Positions 8,471-18,714 of a stretch of DNA of 64,000 nt are shown here, piece after piece (the stretch's first letter is position 1; the number at the start of each line of letters is the position of its first letter). The notes below the pieces were generated by a model, which was not told the origin of the DNA, did not search any database, and saw only the letters and a list, made by a program, of their open reading frames with translations. The stretch lies in NCBI RefSeq assembly GCF_024320865.1, contig NZ_JANDBD010000005.1, positions 357,948 to 421,947 of the forward strand. Direction: 5' to 3'. Both the position numbers and the translations under genes were made by a program. The DNA is from Mycolicibacterium arenosum. Its GTDB lineage: Bacteria > Actinomycetota > Actinomycetes > Mycobacteriales > Mycobacteriaceae.

Positions 8471-10516
8471 GTGGACTTCCATTCCGCCTACCGGCACGGG
8501 TTCGTCCGCGTCGCCGCGTGCACGCACCACACGACGCTGGCCGACCCCGCGGCCAACGCCGAGTCGATCCTGCGGCTGGCCCGCCGATGCCACGACGACG
8601 GCGTCGCCCTGGCGGTGTTCCCCGAGCTGACGTTGTCGGGCTACTCGATCGACGACATCCTCCTGCAGGACGGCCTTCTCGACGCTGTCGAGGCGGCGCT
8701 GGCGGACCTCGTCGCCGCGTCGCGCGACCTGCTGCCGGTGCTCGTGGTCGGGGCGCCGCTGCGGTGGCGCAACCGCGTGTACAACACCGCCGTCGTCATC
8801 CACCGGGGCGCAGTGCTCGGGGTCGTGCCGAAGTCCTATCTACCGACGTACCGCGAGTTCTACGAACGCAGGCAGCTCGCGCCGGGCGACGATGTGCGCG
8901 GCGCGACCATCGGCATCGGCGGCGTCGACACGCCGTTCGGTTCGGACCTGTTGTTCGCCGCCCGTGACCTGCCGACGTTCGTCCTGCACGTCGAGATCTG
9001 CGAGGACATGTGGGTTCCGGTGCCGCCCAGCGCGGAGGCGGCGCTGGCAGGCGCGACGGTGCTGGCGAACCTCTCGGGCAGCCCGATCACCATCGGCCGC
9101 GCCGACGAGCGCAAGCTGCTCGCCCGGTCGGCGTCGTCGCGGTGCCTGGCGGCCTATCTCTACGCCGCGGGCGGCGAGGGGGAGTCGACCACCGACCTGG
9201 CCTGGGACGGCCAGACCATGATCTACGAGAACGGGGCTCTGCTGGCCGAATCCGAGCGTTTCCCCAAGGGGGAGCGCCGCTCCGTCGCTGACGTCGACAC
9301 CGAACTGCTGCGCGCCGAACGTATCCGGATGGGCACGTTCGACGACAACCGGCGCACCCACTCCGATCGCACCGACGGGTTCCGCCGCGTCGAGTTCGTC
9401 GTCGACCCGCCGTCCGGCGACATCGGGCTGCTGCGCGACGTCGAGCGCTTCCCGTTCGTCCCGTCGGATCCCGAGCGCCTGCAACAGGATTGCTACGAGG
9501 CCTACAACATCCAGGTGTCCGGGCTCGAGCAGCGGCTGCGCGCGTTGAACTACCCCAAGGTGGTCATCGGGGTCTCCGGGGGGCTGGATTCCACCCACGC
9601 CCTCATCGTCGCCGCCCGCGCCATGGACCGCGAAGGGCGACCGCGCAGTGACATCCTGGCGTTCACGATGCCCGGTTTCGCCACGGGTGACCGCACCAAG
9701 GGCAACGCCGTCGCCCTGGGCGCAGCACTCGGAGTCACCTTCGCCGAGCTGGACATTCGGGACACCGCGGCGTTGATGCTCAAGGAGATGGACCACCCGT
9801 TCGCGCGCGGCGAGAAGGTCTACGACGTCACGTTCGAGAACGTTCAGGCCGGGCTGCGGACCGATTACCTGTTCCGGCTGGCGAATCAACGCGGGGGCAT
9901 CGTACTGGGCACCGGTGATCTCTCGGAGCTCGCGCTGGGCTGGTCCACCTACGGTGTCGGCGACCAGATGTCGCACTACAACGTGAACGGCGGCGTCCCG
10001 AAGACGCTCATCCAGCACCTCATCCGGTGGGTCATCGCGTCGAGGGAGTTCGATGACGAGGTGAATCGGACCCTCGCCTCGGTGCTCGACACCGAGATCA
10101 CGCCCGAACTGGTGCCTGCCGGCGAGGACGAGGAGATTCAGAGCAGCGAGGCGAAGGTCGGGCCCTATGTGCTGCAGGACTTCTCGCTGTACCAGGTGCT
10201 GAGGTACGGGTTCCGGCCGTCGAAGGTGGCGTTTCTGGCCTGGCACGCCTGGCGGGACGCCGACTACGGTGACTGGCCGACCGGGTACCCCGCCGATAAG
10301 CGACCCGCATACTCGCTGAAGGAGATTCGGCACTGGCTCACGGTGTTCGCGCAGCGTTTCTACTCGTTCAGTCAGTTCAAGCGCTCGGCGCTGCCCAACG
10401 GGCCCAAGGTGTCCTCGGGCGGTGCATTGTCGCCGCGGGGCGACTGGCGCGCGCCGTCGGATATGTCGGCGCGCGTGTGGCTCGAGGAGATCGACCGCGA
10501 GATCCCAGAGAGCTGA
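8471..10516 (+). CDS. nadE: Glutamine-dependent NAD+ synthetase
   Basis: Last step of NAD+ synthesis: ATP-dependent amidation of nicotinate adenine dinucleotide using ammonia from glutamine. The 681 residues match the long two-domain mycobacterial form. The N-terminal nitrilase-like glutaminase has its Glu-Lys-Cys triad in [20 protein letters not shown] and EICEDMW. The C-terminal synthetase has the ATP pyrophosphatase motif SGGLDS and [12 protein letters not shown]. The GTG at 8471 lies 35 bp from the divergent sirtuin start. Confidence 0.97.
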   Translation: MDFHSAYRHGFVRVAACTHHTTLADPAANAESILRLARRCHDDGVALAVFPELTLSGYSIDDILLQDGLLDAVEAALADLVAASRDLLPVLVVGAPLRWRNRVYNTAVVIHRGAVLGVVPKSYLPTYREFYERRQLAPGDDVRGATIGIGGVDTPFGSDLLFAARDLPTFVLHVEICEDMWVPVPPSAEAALAGATVLANLSGSPITIGRADERKLLARSASSRCLAAYLYAAGGEGESTTDLAWDGQTMIYENGALLAESERFPKGERRSVADVDTELLRAERIRMGTFDDNRRTHSDRTDGFRRVEFVVDPPSGDIGLLRDVERFPFVPSDPERLQQDCYEAYNIQVSGLEQRLRALNYPKVVIGVSGGLDSTHALIVAARAMDREGRPRSDILAFTMPGFATGDRTKGNAVALGAALGVTFAELDIRDTAALMLKEMDHPFARGEKVYDVTFENVQAGLRTDYLFRLANQRGGIVLGTGDLSELALGWSTYGVGDQMSHYNVNGGVPKTLIQHLIRWVIASREFDDEVNRTLASVLDTEITPELVPAGEDEEIQSSEAKVGPYVLQDFSLYQVLRYGFRPSKVAFLAWHAWRDADYGDWPTGYPADKRPAYSLKEIRHWLTVFAQRFYSFSQFKRSALPNGPKVSSGGALSPRGDWRAPSDMSARVWLEEIDREIPES

Positions 10517-10578
10517 CGGCCGCTCCGGATGTGGTCATCGACTCTTTACGAGGAAACGGGTGGCCGTGATGACCCACT

Positions 10579-11400
10579 GTGACAGGATCGGCGACTGTGC
10601 CGGATGGGAATGACCGCGCGCTGCTGTCGACGGCCGCGGGGGTGCCGCTGCACCGTCAGATGTTCCTCGTTCTGCATGACGAAATCGTGCGCGGAGTCTT
10701 CGAACCGGGCGATTCGCTGCCGACGGAGCAGGCGATGTGCGAACAGTTCGGGGTGTCCCGCATCACGGTGCGCCGGGCGCTCGCCGATCTCGCCGACGAG
10801 GGATTGATCCAGCGCAGGCACGGTGTCGGATCCTTCGTTCTGAACAGCCCGTCGATCCGGCAGCGCGAGGTCGGCGGCTCCTACATGGACGAACTGCGAC
10901 AAGTCGAGTTCGCGACCGACGTCGACGTGGTGGAGTTCGGCGTTCGCGGCGCTTCCAGGGCGGTTGCCGAGGTGCTCGGACCGCGCGATCGAATGCTGTA
11001 CGTGCTGAGGGTCCGTCGATCTCGCCGCACGGCCGAGCCGCTGATGATCACCGAGGCGTGGCTACCCGTCGAGCTCGCGGATGTCATCACCGAGGAGGCG
11101 CTCGGCGCACGCCCGCTTTATCAACTGCTCGCCGACGCGGGGGTGGAGTTGGAGCGACTCGACCACGAGTTGACCGCCGAGATCGCGGGCCCGCGGTCGG
11201 CCACGCTGCTGGGCACCCCGATCGGGTCGGCCGTCATCCGGGTGAACCGCGTGGCGTTCGCCGGCGGCACGCCACACCACGTGGTGTCGATGACGTTGTC
11301 GCCGAACCGCAGTCGCGTGATCCTCAATCAGACGGCCGACGAGATTCACACGGGATCCGGGCTCGCGATCGCCCACGACGTGCGCGGCACTGCGACATGA
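10579..11400 (+). CDS. GntR family regulator with UTRA ligand domain
   Basis: 273-residue HutC-type regulator. The winged helix (about residues 20-90) contains FEPGDSLPTEQAMCEQFGVS, then ITVRRALADLADEGLIQRR and HGVGSF. The remainder is a UTRA small-molecule domain (ITEAWLPVELADVI, then LGTPIGSAVIRVNRV). The effector is unknown; HutC-type proteins often sense sugars or amino acids. An in-frame GTG 18 bp downstream is an alternative start. Confidence 0.9.
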   Translation: MTGSATVPDGNDRALLSTAAGVPLHRQMFLVLHDEIVRGVFEPGDSLPTEQAMCEQFGVSRITVRRALADLADEGLIQRRHGVGSFVLNSPSIRQREVGGSYMDELRQVEFATDVDVVEFGVRGASRAVAEVLGPRDRMLYVLRVRRSRRTAEPLMITEAWLPVELADVITEEALGARPLYQLLADAGVELERLDHELTAEIAGPRSATLLGTPIGSAVIRVNRVAFAGGTPHHVVSMTLSPNRSRVILNQTADEIHTGSGLAIAHDVRGTAT

Positions 11401-11580
11401 GCCCCACTCCCGGAACGTAGCGTCCCACCGACGACAGGTAGGACCGGTACTCGTCGCCGTGCGTCGCGGTCGGGTAGGGCTCCTCGACCACCCGGACCTG
11501 TAGTTCGATCGTCGCGACGAGAAACACGAACCCCGCGACGGCGACGACGTTCGAGGCACGGGGTCTGGAGATGGCTGACG
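11401..11580 (-). pseudogene. Remnant of an isoprenylcysteine carboxyl methyltransferase-like gene
   Basis: Translated on the minus strand this stretch reads ...VVAVAGFVFLVATIELQ, then RVVEEPYPTATHGDEYRSYL and SSVGRYVPGVG. The EEPY...HGDEYRSY...VGRYVPG pattern is what I recognise as the C-terminal end of ICMT-like membrane methyltransferases. The rest of the protein is absent: going upstream in this frame one meets the TAG that ends the enoyl-CoA hydratase gene. There is no in-frame stop at the expected family end, and the frame runs on into the antisense of the GntR gene. It looks like a deletion remnant. Confidence 0.5.
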
Positions 11581-11581
11581 T

Positions 11582-12406
11582 CTAGAGCCGGCCCTCGGTG
11601 CGCAGCTCCGGGTGCACCCAGTCGGGTGAGCGTCGTTCCTTGAACGCGACGAAGCCCTCGACCGCCTCGGGCCCGGTGTACGACGCCTTCATGCCGATCC
11701 GGTCGTAGAGCCCCAGGTAGTTGTCGAGGCTCGACTTGACCACCAGGCGCGCTTTGGGCGCCGTCCGGCAGCACTGCGCCAGCACCTCCCTAGCCGCGGA
11801 CAGCACCTCGTCGTGCGGGACCACGCGGGCCACCATGCCCCAGTCCAGCGCCTCCTGAGCCGACAGCACCCGGCCGGTGAACATCAGGTCGCGGGTCCGG
11901 ACCGGGCCGATTATGCGCGCCAGCATCTGGCTGTAGTAGGTGTCGGCGATGCCGCGGTAGAGCTCCGGCACCCGGAAGGTGGCGCGGTCGCTCACCACCG
12001 CTATGTCGCTGCACATCGCGATCTGCAGTCCGCCGCCCTGGCAGAGGCCGTTGACCGCCGATACCACCGGCTTGGCGGACTGGCGCAGAATCTCGAACGG
12101 GGTCGCGTCGGTCGACATGGCGCGCAACCCCTTCCAGTCGTCGACGCCGTTTCCGCCACCCAGATCGCCGCCCGGCGCGAACACGTCACCCGTCCCGGTG
12201 ATCAGCAGGCCGGCCAGGTCCGGATCCGATTCGACGAGGCTGACCGCGTAGCGGATGCCGAAGTACATGGCCCCGGTCATCGCGTTGCGGGCTTCGGGGC
12301 GGTCGAGTGTGCACACGCCGAACGCTCCTTCGCGGGTGAACCGCAGGAACGGGGTGCCGAGCCAGTCGCCGTCGGGCGGGCGTGGCGAGCTCTCGGTGTC
12401 GGACAT
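11582..12406 (-). CDS. Enoyl-CoA hydratase/isomerase family protein
   Basis: Crotonase-fold protein of 274 residues. It shows the CoA-binding and oxyanion-hole segments (RPEARNAM; APGGDLGGG; NGLCQGGGLQIAMCSDIAVV) and the active-site region FRVPELYRGI. The exact substrate cannot be told, since crotonases include hydratases, isomerases and hydrolases. The start at 12406 was chosen because AGGAG stands 5 bases before this ATG and the homology begins there. The upstream ribokinase-like gene ends 7 bp before this start, so they form a two-gene operon. Confidence 0.9.
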   Translation of the reverse strand: MSDTESSPRPPDGDWLGTPFLRFTREGAFGVCTLDRPEARNAMTGAMYFGIRYAVSLVESDPDLAGLLITGTGDVFAPGGDLGGGNGVDDWKGLRAMSTDATPFEILRQSAKPVVSAVNGLCQGGGLQIAMCSDIAVVSDRATFRVPELYRGIADTYYSQMLARIIGPVRTRDLMFTGRVLSAQEALDWGMVARVVPHDEVLSAAREVLAQCCRTAPKARLVVKSSLDNYLGLYDRIGMKASYTGPEAVEGFVAFKERRSPDWVHPELRTEGRL

Positions 12407-12413
12407 GGAACTC

Positions 12414-13304
12414 CTAACTCTCTGAGGTCGTCTCGGTTGCCAGCACGTCGTCGATCGCCTCCGCGGTGGGCGCGCAGTCGCCCGCTCCCGCCACCAGGGT
12501 GGCGAGCGCACCCGCGGCGCAGGCTCGGCGCAGCGCCACGTCCGGGCCGGAAAGCCAGTGCGTCGCAAGCACTCCCGCGAACACGTCGCCAGCGCCGGTG
12601 CTGTCGACGGGTTCGACCGCGGGGGACGGGACCGAGACGGAGCGGCCGCCACCGGCGTACCGGGCGCCGCGCGCGCCGAGCGTCGTCACCAGATGCGGCA
12701 CCGGCCAGCGCCAGTGCGCGGCCTCGTCCTCGTTCACCACGACGACGTCGGCGACCGCGGCGAGGTCCTCCAGCGCTCCGGCCCCGGACTGCGCGGGCGA
12801 CGCGTTCACGATGACGACCGTGCCGGACTCGCCGGCGACCCGTGCCGCGGCGACCGCGGTGTCGAGCGGGATCTCCAGTTGCAGCAGAAGCACGTCGGCG
12901 CCCGCCACCGCGGCACGGGCAGCGGCGGACGTCATGGTCAGGTGGGCGTTGGCGCCCGGTGCGACGACGATCGAGTTCTCGCCCTCGGAGTCGACGACGA
13001 TCACCGCGGATCCGCTGGCGACCGGCGCGGTCACCACGCTCGCGACGTCGACGCCGTTGCCGGTCAGGTGCGCCCTGAGGTGGACCGCCGCCGCGTCGTC
13101 GCCGAGTGCGGCGACGAGGTGCACCGATGCGCCCGCGCGCGCAGCCGCGACCGCCTGGTTGCCCCCCTTGCCGCCGGGCGCCGTGGCGACCCCCGACGCG
13201 AGCACGGTCTGCCCCGGCCGCGGCAACTCGGCCACGGTGTAGGAGTGGTCGAGGTTGACACTGCCGACGACGCACACCGCCGTCGGCTTCGTCTGCACCC
13301 ACAT
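12414..13304 (-). CDS. rbsK: Ribokinase-like PfkB sugar kinase
   Basis: PfkB-family kinase, 296 residues. It opens with VGSVNLDHSY and has the first signature APGGKGGNQAVAAARAG (about residues 46-62). Near the C-terminus is the second signature DSTGAGDVFAG with the catalytic Asp. The family phosphorylates ribose or related sugars, and the exact substrate is inferred. It is the first gene of a pair with the enoyl-CoA hydratase. No transporter for ribose lies in the window. Confidence 0.88.
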   Translation of the reverse strand: MWVQTKPTAVCVVGSVNLDHSYTVAELPRPGQTVLASGVATAPGGKGGNQAVAAARAGASVHLVAALGDDAAAVHLRAHLTGNGVDVASVVTAPVASGSAVIVVDSEGENSIVVAPGANAHLTMTSAAARAAVAGADVLLLQLEIPLDTAVAAARVAGESGTVVIVNASPAQSGAGALEDLAAVADVVVVNEDEAAHWRWPVPHLVTTLGARGARYAGGGRSVSVPSPAVEPVDSTGAGDVFAGVLATHWLSGPDVALRRACAAGALATLVAGAGDCAPTAEAIDDVLATETTSES

Positions 13305-13354
13305 ACCGTAGCCCCAACGGGACCGCGGGCGTGGAACCTCGTTAAGCTGGCCTA

Positions 13355-14602
13355 ATGAGTGCGCAGGTGACTGTTGACGTCGAGCTCCGCGAGCAGGTGC
13401 ATACCGCAGCCCGCCGCGCGCGGGTCGCCGCCCGCGAGCTCGGCACGCTCAGCACCGCGACGAAGAATCGGGCGCTGCACGCGGCGGCCGACGCGGTGCT
13501 GGCCCACGTCCACGAGGTGCTGGCCGCCAACGCCGAGGATCTCGACACCGCCCGCGCGGCCGGCACCCCCGAGGCCATGCTCGACCGGCTCGCGCTCAAC
13601 CCCAATCGGGTCGACGGCATCGCGGCGGGGCTGCGCCAGGTGGCCGGCCTGCCCGACCCGGTGGGCGAGGTGCTGCGCGGCAGCACACTGCCCAACGGCC
13701 TGCAGATCCGCCAGCAGCGGGTGCCCCTCGGCGTCGTGGGCATGGTCTACGAGGGCAGGCCCAACGTCACCGTCGATGCCTTCGGCCTCACGCTGAAGTC
13801 GGGAAACGCCGTGCTGCTGCGCGGGAGTTCCTCGGCGGCGCGCTCCAATGCCGCCCTGGTGACCGCGCTGCGCTCGGCGCTGGTGGCCGAGGGGCTACCC
13901 GCCGACGCCGTGCAGCTACTGCCCAGCGCGGACCGCGCCAGCGTCACGCATCTGATCCAGGCGCGCGGGCTCGTCGACGTGGTGATCCCCCGCGGCGGAG
14001 CCGGCCTGATCGACGCCGTCGTCAGGGATGCCACCGTGCCCACGATCGAGACCGGCGTCGGCAACTGCCACGTCTACGTGCACGCGGCAGCCGATCTCGA
14101 CCTTGCCGAGCGGATCCTGTTGAACTCCAAGACCCGTCGGCCGAGCGTGTGCAACGCCGCCGAGTCGCTGCTTGTGGACGCCGCCATCGCCGAGCACGCC
14201 GTGCCGAGGCTGCTCGGCGCCCTCACCGACGCCGGGGTGACCGTGCACCTCGATCCGTCGGAGGAGGAGTTGCGCGCCGAATTCCTCTCGATGGACATCG
14301 CGGTGGCCGTCGTCGCCGGTATCGACGCCGCGATCGCCCACGTGAACGAGTACGGCACCGGTCACACCGAAGCCATCGTGACCGCGGATCTCGATGCCGC
14401 CCAACGCTTCACCGCCCGCGTCGACGCCGCCGCGGTGATGGTCAACGCCTCCACGGCGTTCACCGACGGCGAGCAGTTCGGGTTCGGTGCCGAAATCGGC
14501 ATCTCCACCCAGAAACTGCACGCCCGCGGCCCGATGGGGCTACCCGAACTGACCTCGACCAAATGGATCGTGTGGGGCGACGGCCAGACCCGTCCCGCCT
14601 GA
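13355..14602 (+). CDS. proA: Glutamate-5-semialdehyde dehydrogenase
   Basis: Second step of proline synthesis: NADPH-dependent reduction of glutamyl-5-phosphate. The 415 residues have the usual length. Conserved segments are [45 protein letters not shown] and the active-site region [14 protein letters not shown] with its catalytic Cys, and TEAIVT near the C-terminus. It is divergent from the ribokinase-like gene and is followed after 6 bp by the MoxR gene. Confidence 0.97.
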   Translation: MSAQVTVDVELREQVHTAARRARVAARELGTLSTATKNRALHAAADAVLAHVHEVLAANAEDLDTARAAGTPEAMLDRLALNPNRVDGIAAGLRQVAGLPDPVGEVLRGSTLPNGLQIRQQRVPLGVVGMVYEGRPNVTVDAFGLTLKSGNAVLLRGSSSAARSNAALVTALRSALVAEGLPADAVQLLPSADRASVTHLIQARGLVDVVIPRGGAGLIDAVVRDATVPTIETGVGNCHVYVHAAADLDLAERILLNSKTRRPSVCNAAESLLVDAAIAEHAVPRLLGALTDAGVTVHLDPSEEELRAEFLSMDIAVAVVAGIDAAIAHVNEYGTGHTEAIVTADLDAAQRFTARVDAAAVMVNASTAFTDGEQFGFGAEIGISTQKLHARGPMGLPELTSTKWIVWGDGQTRPA

Positions 14603-14608
14603 CAGGAG

Positions 14609-15523
14609 ATGACACAACACATGAGCGTCCCCGCACGCCCGGCTCCGCTGTTCGCCGACATCGACGATGTCGCGAACAAGCTCGCCGAAACCGGATACCT
14701 GCCCGACACAGCCACCGCCACAGCGGTTTTCCTCGCCGACCGGCTGGGCAAGCCGCTGCTGGTCGAAGGGCCCGCGGGGGTCGGCAAGACCGAGCTCGCC
14801 CGCGCTGTCGCGCAGTGCACGGGGTCGGAGCTCGTCCGGCTGCAGTGCTACGAGGGTGTCGACGAGGCCCGTGCCCTCTACGAGTGGAACCATGCCAAGC
14901 AGATCCTGCGGATTCAAGCGGGCTCCGGCTCGATTGCCGGCTCCGCCGGCGGTGGCGACTGGGATCAGACGAAGATGGACGTCTTCAGCGAGGAGTTCCT
15001 GCTGACGCGTCCGCTGTTGACGGCGATCCGCCGGACCGATCCCACGGTGCTGTTGATCGACGAGACCGACAAGGCCGACATCGAGATCGAGGGTCTGCTG
15101 CTCGAGGTGCTGTCCGACTTCGCGGTCACCGTGCCGGAACTCGGCACCATCAAGGCCTCCCAGACGCCGTTCGTGCTGCTGACGTCGAACGCGACCCGCG
15201 AACTGTCCGAGGCGCTCAAGCGTCGTTGCCTGTTCCTGCACATCGACTTCCCCGACCCGGATCTCGAGCGCCGCATTCTGCTGTCGCGCGTGCCCGAACT
15301 GCCGGAGACGCTGGCCGAGGAGATCGTTCGGATCATCGGCGTGCTGCGCGGGATGCAACTCAAGAAGGTGCCGTCGGTGGCCGAGACCATCGACTGGGGC
15401 CGTACGGTGCTGGCGCTGGGAATGGACACCATCGACGACAAGACGATCGCCGCGACGCTGGGCGTCGTCCTCAAGCACCAGTCCGACCAAACCCGCGCTG
15501 CGGGCGAGCTCCGGCTGAACTAG
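14609..15523 (+). CDS. MoxR-family AAA+ ATPase
   Basis: Chaperone-like AAA+ ATPase, 304 residues. It has Walker A GPAGVGKTEL (about 53-62), Walker B VLLIDETDKAD and sensor 1 LLTSNATRELSE. MoxR ATPases commonly act with VWA-domain partners to mature or activate enzyme complexes, and the next gene encodes such a VWA protein with an overlapping AGGAGG ribosome-binding site. The first ATG has GGAG directly adjoining it, so the ATG 12 bp further on (14621) may be the true start. Confidence 0.93.
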   Translation: MTQHMSVPARPAPLFADIDDVANKLAETGYLPDTATATAVFLADRLGKPLLVEGPAGVGKTELARAVAQCTGSELVRLQCYEGVDEARALYEWNHAKQILRIQAGSGSIAGSAGGGDWDQTKMDVFSEEFLLTRPLLTAIRRTDPTVLLIDETDKADIEIEGLLLEVLSDFAVTVPELGTIKASQTPFVLLTSNATRELSEALKRRCLFLHIDFPDPDLERRILLSRVPELPETLAEEIVRIIGVLRGMQLKKVPSVAETIDWGRTVLALGMDTIDDKTIAATLGVVLKHQSDQTRAAGELRLN

Positions 15524-15530
15524 GAGGTCG

Positions 15531-16982
15531 ATGATGGTCGCCCGACGCACCAGACCACCGCAACCGCTTGCACCCCACGGCATTCCGGGGCACCTGGTGG
15601 AGTTCGTGGAGGCCCTGCGCGGCGTCGGCATCAACGTCGGCCCGTCGGAGACGGTGGACGCGGGCAAGGTGATGACCGTCGTCGGACTCGGTGACCGTGA
15701 GGTGCTGCGGGAGGGGTTGGCCTGCGCGGTGCTGCGGCGCGCCGACCACCGCGAGACCTACGACGCGATGTTCGACCTCTGGTGGCCGGCCGCGCTGGGG
15801 GACCGCACCGTCGTCGACGACGAGGACGCCGACGGCGGCAGCGCACCGGACGGGTTGCCGCCCCAGGACGTCGACGCGATGCGCGAAGCGCTGCTGCAGA
15901 TGCTCGAGAACAACCCCGAACTCGGTGAGATGGACCCCCGGCTGGCGGCGATGATCGCGCAGATCGTCGAGTCGTTCGGCCGGTACAACTCCAGTCGCGG
16001 ACCGTCGTACTCGTCCTACCAGGCGCTCAAGGCCATGGCGCTCGACGAACTCGAGGGCCGGCTGCTTGCCGGTCTGCTCGCGGGCTACGGCGACGATCCC
16101 ACGCCGACTCAGGAGGAGATCGCGAAGGCCATTGCGGCGCGGCGTATCTCGCAGATGCGCCGGATGGTCGAGGCCGAGACCAAGCGCCGGACCGCGGAGC
16201 AACTGGGCCGCGACCACGTGCAGATGTACGGCATCCCGCAGCTCGCCGAGAACGTCGAATTCCTGCGCGCGTCCGGCGATCAGCTGCGGAACATGCGTCG
16301 CGTCGTCGCACCGCTGGCCCGCACGCTGGCGACCAGGCTGGCGGCGCGCAGGCGTCGGTCCCGGCGCGGTGAGATCGACATGCGCAAGACGCTGCGCAAG
16401 TCGATGTCCACCGGCGGCGTGCCGATCGACGTCGTGCTGAAGAAGCCGCACCCGGCCCGCCCCGAACTGGTGGTGCTGTGCGACGTGTCTGGCTCGGTGG
16501 CGGGGTTCAGCAGCTTCACGCTGATGTTGGTCAGCGCGCTGCGGCAGCAGTTCAGTCGGGTTCGGGTCTTCGCCTTCATCGACACCACCGACGAGGTCAC
16601 CGAGCTGTTCGGCCCGGATAGCGACCTGGCCGTCGCGGTCCAGCGCATCACCCGCGAAGCGGGCGTCTACACCCGCGACGGGCACTCCGACTACGGCCAC
16701 GCGTTCGTCTCGTTCATGAACAAGTACCCGAACGTGCTGTCGCCGCGGAGTTCGCTGCTGGTGCTCGGCGACGGCCGCAACAACTACCGCAATCCGGAGA
16801 CCGACCTGCTGGCCCACATGGTCAACGCCAGCAAGCACGCGCACTGGCTCAACCCCGAGCCGAAGCACCTGTGGGGTAGCGGCGACTCGGCGGTGCCCCG
16901 CTACGAGGACGTCATCACCATGCACGAATGCCGGTCCGCGAAGCAGCTGGCGACGGTGATCGACCAGCTGCTTCCGGTCTAG
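15531..16982 (+). CDS. VWA domain protein (CoxE-like), MoxR partner
   Basis: 483-residue cytoplasmic protein. The N-terminal helical region resembles CoxE-type proteins (FVEALRGVGINVGPSE). The C-terminal von Willebrand A domain carries a MIDAS motif, CDVSGSVAGFS (DxSxS), at about residue 320, with later Thr/Asp positions (FAFIDTTDEV; LLVLGDGRNNYR). It is paired with the MoxR ATPase upstream, whose stop lies inside its AGGAGG ribosome-binding site. In carboxydotrophs CoxD/CoxE mature CO dehydrogenase, but no such client gene is nearby, so the target is unknown. Confidence 0.9.
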   Translation: MMVARRTRPPQPLAPHGIPGHLVEFVEALRGVGINVGPSETVDAGKVMTVVGLGDREVLREGLACAVLRRADHRETYDAMFDLWWPAALGDRTVVDDEDADGGSAPDGLPPQDVDAMREALLQMLENNPELGEMDPRLAAMIAQIVESFGRYNSSRGPSYSSYQALKAMALDELEGRLLAGLLAGYGDDPTPTQEEIAKAIAARRISQMRRMVEAETKRRTAEQLGRDHVQMYGIPQLAENVEFLRASGDQLRNMRRVVAPLARTLATRLAARRRRSRRGEIDMRKTLRKSMSTGGVPIDVVLKKPHPARPELVVLCDVSGSVAGFSSFTLMLVSALRQQFSRVRVFAFIDTTDEVTELFGPDSDLAVAVQRITREAGVYTRDGHSDYGHAFVSFMNKYPNVLSPRSSLLVLGDGRNNYRNPETDLLAHMVNASKHAHWLNPEPKHLWGSGDSAVPRYEDVITMHECRSAKQLATVIDQLLPV

Positions 16983-17027
16983 GCGATCCAGCTGGGGCGG
17001 CGGTGAGGGGCCGCACCAGTAAGCTGC

Positions 17028-17660
17028 ATGGTCATGACCAGGCGACTCGGGGTGATGGGTGGGACGTTCGATCCCATTCACCACGGCCACCTGGTCGCGG
17101 CGAGCGAGGTCGCCGACATCTTCGCCCTCGACGAGGTGATCTTCGTACCGACGGGCCAGCCCTGGCAGAAGCGCGATCGGCCGGTCACCGCCGCCGAGGA
17201 CCGCTACCTGATGACGGTTATCGCCACGGCCGCCAACCCGCGGTTCTCCGTGAGCCGGGTCGACATCGACCGGGGCGGCCCGACCTACACCAAGGACACG
17301 CTGCGCGATCTCGCCGCGCTCAATCCGGACACCGAGCTGTTCTTCATCACCGGTGCCGACGCACTCGCCTCGATCCTGTCGTGGCAGAACTGGGAGGACA
17401 TGTTCTCGCTCGCCCGTTTCGTCGGAGTCAGCAGACCCGGCTACGAACTCGACGGTCAGCACATCGCCGCGGCGATGAAGGAGTTGCCGCCGGATGCGTT
17501 GTCGCTCGTTGAGGTGCCCGCGCTGGCGATCTCGTCGACCGACTGCCGCCACCGGGCAGAGGATGGTCGGCCCATCTGGTACCTGGTGCCCGACGGAGTC
17601 GTGCAGTACGTGTCCAAGCGCGGGCTGTACTCCCTCGCGGGACAGGAGGCCCCGGCATGA
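17028..17660 (+). CDS. nadD: Nicotinate-nucleotide adenylyltransferase
   Basis: Forms nicotinate adenine dinucleotide from nicotinate mononucleotide and ATP, the step before NadE (8471-10516). The 210 residues carry the nucleotidyltransferase motif [12 protein letters not shown] at the N-terminus and the C-terminal ISSTDCRHR (ISST/SxxxR) motif. Conserved [11 protein letters not shown] and ITGADAL are present. An ATG at 17034 is an equally possible start. The stop overlaps the ATG of rsfS. Confidence 0.97.
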   Translation: MVMTRRLGVMGGTFDPIHHGHLVAASEVADIFALDEVIFVPTGQPWQKRDRPVTAAEDRYLMTVIATAANPRFSVSRVDIDRGGPTYTKDTLRDLAALNPDTELFFITGADALASILSWQNWEDMFSLARFVGVSRPGYELDGQHIAAAMKELPPDALSLVEVPALAISSTDCRHRAEDGRPIWYLVPDGVVQYVSKRGLYSLAGQEAPA

Positions 17661-18055
17661 GCGCTTCCGCCGAAGCCCTGGAGATGGCGACGGTGGCCGC
17701 GCAGGCGGCCGCGGCCAAGATCGCGACCGACGTCGTGGTCATCGACGTCTCCGGGCAGCTCGTCATCACCGACCTCTTCGTCATCGCGTCGGCGTCCAAC
17801 GACCGTCAGGTCAGCGCGATCGTGGACGAGGTCGAGGAGCGGATGCGGTTGGCGGGCCACAAGCCCGCCCGGCGAGAGGGCACGAAGGAGGGCCGCTGGG
17901 TGCTGCTCGACTTCGTCGACATCGTCGTGCACATCCAGCATCAGGACGAGCGCGAGTTCTACTCGCTCGATCGGCTGTGGCGCGACTGCCCGGTGGTGTC
18001 GGTCGACTTGGATGGTGTGGCTGGAGTCGAGGTCGACGAACAGGCGCCGGAGTGA
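17657..18055 (+). CDS. rsfS: Ribosome silencing factor RsfS
   Basis: 132-residue DUF143 family protein that binds L14 and blocks joining of ribosomal subunits during starvation. Conserved features are [16 protein letters not shown], the [20 protein letters not shown] segment and the end ...[10 protein letters not shown]. It overlaps nadD by 4 bp (ATGA) and gpgP by 4 bp (GTGA), the usual nadD-rsfS-gpgP order. Confidence 0.96.
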   Translation: MSASAEALEMATVAAQAAAAKIATDVVVIDVSGQLVITDLFVIASASNDRQVSAIVDEVEERMRLAGHKPARREGTKEGRWVLLDFVDIVVHIQHQDEREFYSLDRLWRDCPVVSVDLDGVAGVEVDEQAPE

Positions 18056-18714
18056 GCATCCGCCGGCTGGTGATGCTGCGCCACGGGCAGACCGAGTGGA
18101 ATGCGGGCAGCCGCATGCAGGGTCAACTCGACACCGATCTGACCGACCTGGGTCGGCACCAGGCCGCCGCCGCCGCCGAAGTGCTGGCCAAGCGCCAGCC
18201 GCTCGTCATCGTGTCCTCGGATCTGCGGCGTGCCCTCGACACCGCCACGGCGCTGGGGGAGCGGTCGGGGCTGCCGGTCGAGATCGACACCCGGCTGCGC
18301 GAGACGCACCTCGGCGACTGGCAGGGCCTCACGCATCTGGAGGTCGACGACGTCGCCCCCGGTGCCCGGCTGGCGTGGCGGGACGACGCCAGGTGGGCGC
18401 CGCACGGCGGGGAGAGCCGGGTCGACGTTGCCGCGCGCAGCATGCCGCTCGTCGACGAGCTGCTCGAACGGCATCCCGACTGGGGTGTCGAGGATCCGGA
18501 TCGGCCGGTCGTGCTGGTCGCGCACGGCGGGCTGATCGCCGCGCTGACGGGTGCGCTGCTCGCGCTGCCGGTGGACAACTGGCCCGTGCTCGGCGGAATG
18601 GGTAACGCCAGCTGGGTGCAGCTGTCGGGGCACACCGTGCCGGGCGCCGAGCAGGTCAAGTGGCGCCTCGACGTGTGGAACGCCTCGGCCCAGGTCGCCA
18701 ACGATGTCCTTTGA
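18052..18714 (+). CDS. gpgP: Glucosyl-3-phosphoglycerate phosphatase, histidine phosphatase family
   Basis: 220-residue phosphoglycerate mutase-like phosphatase. It carries the phospho-His motif LRHGQTEWN at about residue 10, [10 protein letters not shown] with the conserved Glu, and the second His in VAHGG. In M. tuberculosis the orthologue at this position (Rv2419c) dephosphorylates glucosyl-3-phosphoglycerate, an early step to methylglucose lipopolysaccharides. The assignment here rests on synteny with octT as well as on motifs. The GTG start overlaps the rsfS stop. Confidence 0.88.
   Translation: MSIRRLVMLRHGQTEWNAGSRMQGQLDTDLTDLGRHQAAAAAEVLAKRQPLVIVSSDLRRALDTATALGERSGLPVEIDTRLRETHLGDWQGLTHLEVDDVAPGARLAWRDDARWAPHGGESRVDVAARSMPLVDELLERHPDWGVEDPDRPVVLVAHGGLIAALTGALLALPVDNWPVLGGMGNASWVQLSGHTVPGAEQVKWRLDVWNASAQVANDVL

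Noticed and set aside
8840..10333. 497-codon minus-strand frame inside nadE
   Set aside because: Antisense shadow of a strongly conserved enzyme gene.
15471..17552. 693-codon minus-strand frame across the VWA and nadD genes
   Set aside because: Composition is Arg/His/Gly-rich noise, it crosses two well-supported genes, and it has no family motifs.
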